64,000 nucleotides of DNA from JACRLW01 sp050181465 (GTDB lineage: Bacteria > Planctomycetota > UBA1135 > UBA2386), in the NCBI GenBank assembly GCA_050181465.1, contig JBFXDD010000022.1, positions 1 to 64,000 of the forward strand, in the 5' to 3' direction. The translations under genes were made by a program, and so were the position numbers. Under the pieces are notes generated by a model. It had not been told where the DNA came from and ran no database searches. It saw nothing but the letters and a program-made list of their open reading frames with translations. This document shows, piece by piece, positions 61,610-64,000 of the stretch; position 1 is the stretch's first letter; each line of letters starts with the position of its first letter.

Positions 61610-62777
61610 TCGCTCGCGCCGAGGTTCCTTGGCGAAAGCCGAACAGCACCAGCGACTGCGACCCGTTGCCCTGCCAACGCCGTTGCGCCTCGTTCGCGTC
61701 GGCAACCTTCCCGCGGATCTTCACCGTCAACGCACCGACATCCTGTCGCGCGAGGGCTGCGGCGATGCGATCGTTCCGCCACGCGACGGACTCGAGGATC
61801 TCGTAGTTTCGAAACCACGGATCAGGCAGCGGTGCGTCGACGCTGCACAGACCGAGACCGGGCGCGAGTTCGGCGAGTTCAGGGACACGCGCGGCGACGA
61901 GCCCCGCCCGTTCGAGCGCGGGTTCGGGGACCACGAGATAGCGACGCAACGCGGGATCGACCGGCAGTGACCGCGGCCGCGCGCGAAAGCTCAGCCCGCG
62001 ATCGACGCGCGTAGCCGTTCGAAGCCCGGCGGCGTGGGCAATCGGACCGCACCACACGACCGCCTGCACCAAGCCTCGCTCGGTGCCGAGGATCTCGATC
62101 TCGGTCGCTGCGAACTCAGGCAGCTCGCCGAAGTCGATCCCGGGGCCCAGTTTGATCGCCGCCGGTGCCTGCCGGACACAGAGCGGCGACAGGAACTCCG
62201 GACCCGGCCGATGATCCTTCAGTCGCCAGCGCCGACCACCACCGCCTTCGACCCGCCGCGCCGGATCGACGTGCAGCGCCGCGGCGCCGAGATCGAGGTC
62301 CCGCACGTCGGCGACCTCGACGCGACAACCGGCGTTGTGCGCCGTCATCATCGTTCGCAGCGGATCCAGATCGACCGCGAGCACGTCCGCGGCCGGCAGC
62401 ATCGCCGTGAGTTCACGCGCATCGGCGCCCACTCCGCAGCAGAGATCGAGAACACGGTCCACGCCGAGTTCGACGAAGCGGCGCGCCTTGTACTGCGCCA
62501 CCAGCGTGCCGCTCGCCTGTTCCAGGCCTTCGCGATCGAGCAGCCAACTCTCCGAGTCGGCCAGTTTCCCGATCGCCCGCCGGCGGGATCGCACAAGCTC
62601 GAGTGCGCGCGCTACCTGCCGCGGAAGCGCGAGCGCGCGCAGCGCCGACAACTCGGCGACGGTGATCGCCTCCAAGTCCCCGATGGCATTCACCGCTTCC
62701 AGCAATCCGGCACAGGAACCGTCGGCCAGTGCCCGCCAGCCGGCCAACTCTTCGTCACTTCGCAAGATCTCGCTCAC
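61587..62777 (-). CDS. Class I SAM-dependent methyltransferase-like protein (THUMP-like C-terminus)
   Basis: A 396-aa protein. A helical N-terminal region (1-95) precedes a Rossmann fold with SAM motif VLDLCCGVGADARELTA, acidic loop AVDLDPLRT, and ADVRDLDLG followed by LHVDPARRV, the DPxR motif IV analogue. The C-terminal 150 residues match the THUMP-like domain of this family, ending GSQSLVLFGFRQG. It is a conserved but uncharacterised family, probably acting on RNA. It starts at GTG; a TATCCT -10-like box lies 11 nt upstream. Its 3' end overlaps the convergent lipoprotein gene by 23 bp. Confidence 0.82.
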   Translation of the reverse strand: MSEILRSDEELAGWRALADGSCAGLLEAVNAIGDLEAITVAELSALRALALPRQVARALELVRSRRRAIGKLADSESWLLDREGLEQASGTLVAQYKARRFVELGVDRVLDLCCGVGADARELTAMLPAADVLAVDLDPLRTMMTAHNAGCRVEVADVRDLDLGAAALHVDPARRVEGGGGRRWRLKDHRPGPEFLSPLCVRQAPAAIKLGPGIDFGELPEFAATEIEILGTERGLVQAVVWCGPIAHAAGLRTATRVDRGLSFRARPRSLPVDPALRRYLVVPEPALERAGLVAARVPELAELAPGLGLCSVDAPLPDPWFRNYEILESVAWRNDRIAAALARQDVGALTVKIRGKVADANEAQRRWQGNGSQSLVLFGFRQGTSARAIIARESS

Positions 62778-62788
62778 GGAGGCGCGAG

Positions 62789-62794
62789 AGGATA
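62789..62794 (-). promoter_or_regulatory. -10-like TATCCT 11 nt before a GTG start
   Basis: Minus-strand CTATCCT lies 11 nt before the start codon of the methyltransferase-like gene, implying a leader of about 5 nt. No good -35 is visible. The same CTATCCT occurs at 28555-28560. Confidence 0.35.
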
Positions 62795-62827
62795 GTCGGC
62801 GACCCCGCGACTGTCTTCGATTCGGCT

Positions 62828-62943
62828 GGCCCGGACGACTCGTGAACGTCGTCGCGAGATCGACTCAGGTCGGTGCCCGGCATGGAGCGGCGTCGGCCGC
62901 GAGTTGGGCCGATCGCAGCAGGCGTTCATGGATGGCCCGGGCT
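62828..62943 (+). repeat. Inverted-repeat element, copy D (internally deleted)
   Basis: 116 bp: both ends of the family are kept (left GGCCCGGACGACTCGTGAAC, right GGATGGCCCGGGCT), but about 64 bp of the central stem with the inner hairpin are missing. The right end is followed by A, giving TA, and supplies the TAG stop of the neighbouring terpene-cyclase-repeat gene. Confidence 0.85.
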
Positions 62944-64000
62944 AACGCGGCTCCAACAGCGGCGTCGTGTAGCGGTAATAGACCTCCAACGACAAGACCG
63001 CCATCGCGGTCGTGAACGCCGCGTGATCGTCGCGGTCGTCGGCGTAACGCGCGTAGGCACCGATCGGCGCAAACGAGCCGTCCTCCCGCTGCGCCGGAAG
63101 GAACACGTCCTTCAGCGCCTGATTCCACTGCGACCAGCTCTCGCCGCCGGCCAGGAAGCAGGCCAAGGATCCGCAGTACCAAAAGTACGGATGCCCTTCG
63201 GCGCGCATGACGAACCGCTCATCGCTGACATCGCGCCACGCGCGCGGACGTCGATCAAGCGTGTAGCGCAAGCCGCCGACGATGCGCGGATCGTCGGGAT
63301 CCTCGCCGAGCAAGAGGAGGCAGAACACCGCGGCCGGAGTCGACGCCGGCAAGGTCTTCCAGCTCGACGCGAGGCGACCGGGCTCCCGGTTGTAGAGGAA
63401 GGCGCCCAGCCGTTCGTCGAACATGCCCGCCAGGAAGCCACGCGCGGCCGCGAGCGCCTCCGGTCGGACTTCGATGCCGCTGATGCGAGCCGATTCCAAC
63501 GCCATCACCTGCCACACCGTGGTCGAGGTTCGGGCGTACGGATCCTCGGGCCGCCGCGTCGCCGAGAAGTAGCCCCAACCACCGCGGCTGCGACGATCCC
63601 GCGTGTCGTTCTGGTTGTTGAGGATCCAAGCGACGGCCTTCTCCAGCGGCGCTCGCAACGCTTTGTCCGACGTGATCGCGAGACACTCCGCGAGCGCGTA
63701 GGTCGCGATCCCGTGAGAGTAGGCCGAAGTGTCGCCGAAGTGGCCGGTCGCCTGATCCTGCGCACTGAGCAGCGCATCGAGCGCACGGCGCACTTGGTCC
63801 TGGTACTCGGTGTTCCCGCGGTGCGTGTGCCCCGCACCGAGGAAGGCAAGGAGACAAAGACCGGTCTTGCCGACGTACACCTCGCCGTACTTCTCGCTGG
63901 TGACGCGTTGGCGCCCCCAGTGACCGTCGCGATGCTGGATCTGCGCCAGGTACCTCAGACCGCTCGCCACCGCACGCTCCGTCTCGGCAGTCCCGCCGAA
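62942..64000 (-). CDS. Prenyltransferase/squalene-cyclase repeat protein (5' end off window)
   Basis: The visible 352 residues form repeated alpha/alpha hairpins of the terpene-cyclase/prenyltransferase toroid: LRYLAQIQHRDGHWG, ALDALLSAQDQATGHFGD, GWGYFSATRRPEDPYA and LPAQREDGSFAPIG. The frame stays open to the window edge, and GTG at 63970 sits within the first visible repeat, so the true start is beyond 64000. Many planctomycete proteins of this fold are secreted and non-catalytic, and no DxDD cyclase motif is seen in this part. Its TAG stop abuts repeat copy D. Confidence 0.82.
   Translation of the reverse strand, partial: FGGTAETERAVASGLRYLAQIQHRDGHWGRQRVTSEKYGEVYVGKTGLCLLAFLGAGHTHRGNTEYQDQVRRALDALLSAQDQATGHFGDTSAYSHGIATYALAECLAITSDKALRAPLEKAVAWILNNQNDTRDRRSRGGWGYFSATRRPEDPYARTSTTVWQVMALESARISGIEVRPEALAAARGFLAGMFDERLGAFLYNREPGRLASSWKTLPASTPAAVFCLLLLGEDPDDPRIVGGLRYTLDRRPRAWRDVSDERFVMRAEGHPYFWYCGSLACFLAGGESWSQWNQALKDVFLPAQREDGSFAPIGAYARYADDRDDHAAFTTAMAVLSLEVYYRYTTPLLEPR

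Noticed and set aside
1..64000. CRISPR array, tRNA or rRNA genes
   Set aside because: No regularly spaced direct repeats and no T-loop or rRNA signatures were seen in the intergenic gaps, which are mostly under 300 bp.

Overview
The window is a GC-rich (roughly two-thirds G+C by eye), gene-dense bacterial chromosome segment, almost certainly from a member of the Planctomycetota. The strongest indicators are a DUF1501 gene beside a DUF1549/DUF1553 gene with a CxxCH motif, formylglycine-enzyme-like domains (one fused to a Ser/Thr kinase), many HEAT/TPR lipoproteins and a VWA-HEAT protein. This is inferred from family content; no rRNA or tRNA gene was found to confirm it. I recognise 48 protein genes, two of them cut by the window edges. 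Most of the right-hand part is coded on the minus strand.

Layout. 1-5.8 kb: a sigma-54 activator (cut at the left edge), a degenerate GGDEF protein, a candidate structured small RNA, a small membrane protein and a GspF-like protein, then rpoN and efp. 5.8-15.4 kb: larC, a HEAT-repeat exported protein, arginase, phosphohexomutase, threonine aldolase, an MFS transporter and a VWA-HEAT protein. 15.4-27.9 kb: a 739-aa acidic membrane protein, selB, a zinc-ribbon coiled-coil protein, rpoD, dnaG, rsmA, a formylglycine-enzyme-like lipoprotein and an OmpA-type lipoprotein. 27.9-38.7 kb: two small membrane proteins, a histidine kinase, a PilC/GspF protein, then a translationally coupled Ser/Thr kinase - lipoprotein - PP2C phosphatase cluster, with an FtsQ-like gene upstream of the kinase. 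38.9-47.4 kb: a Ski2-like helicase facing an isoprenoid/NAD cluster (coiled-coil protein, ispA, dxs, nadK) and a HEAT protein. 47.5-55.2 kb: two divergent TPR lipoproteins (one with an HExxH site), a GNAT protein and hypotheticals. 55.2-64 kb: an operon of DUF255, DUF1549/1553 and DUF1501 genes, a small lipoprotein, a methyltransferase-like protein, and a terpene-cyclase-repeat protein cut by the right edge.

The most unusual non-coding content is: (1) a roughly 220-nt small-RNA candidate on the minus strand (about 1999 to 1779) with a good promoter, two hairpins, a C-rich loop carrying CCUCC and a strong intrinsic terminator; (2) four copies of a 180-bp (one deleted to 116 bp) inverted-repeat element with signs of TA target duplication, two of which appear to have inserted into the TA of a stop codon and rebuilt a TAG stop; (3) a perfect 12-bp palindrome containing TATAGT on both strands, centred between two divergent lipoprotein genes whose start codons are only 31 bp apart, with related near-leaderless promoter-like sites elsewhere.

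Functionally the window mixes core information processing (sigma factors, primase, EF-P, rRNA dimethylase, SelB), isoprenoid and NAD metabolism, and a large envelope/surface component (lipoproteins, secretion-platform proteins, sensory kinases).
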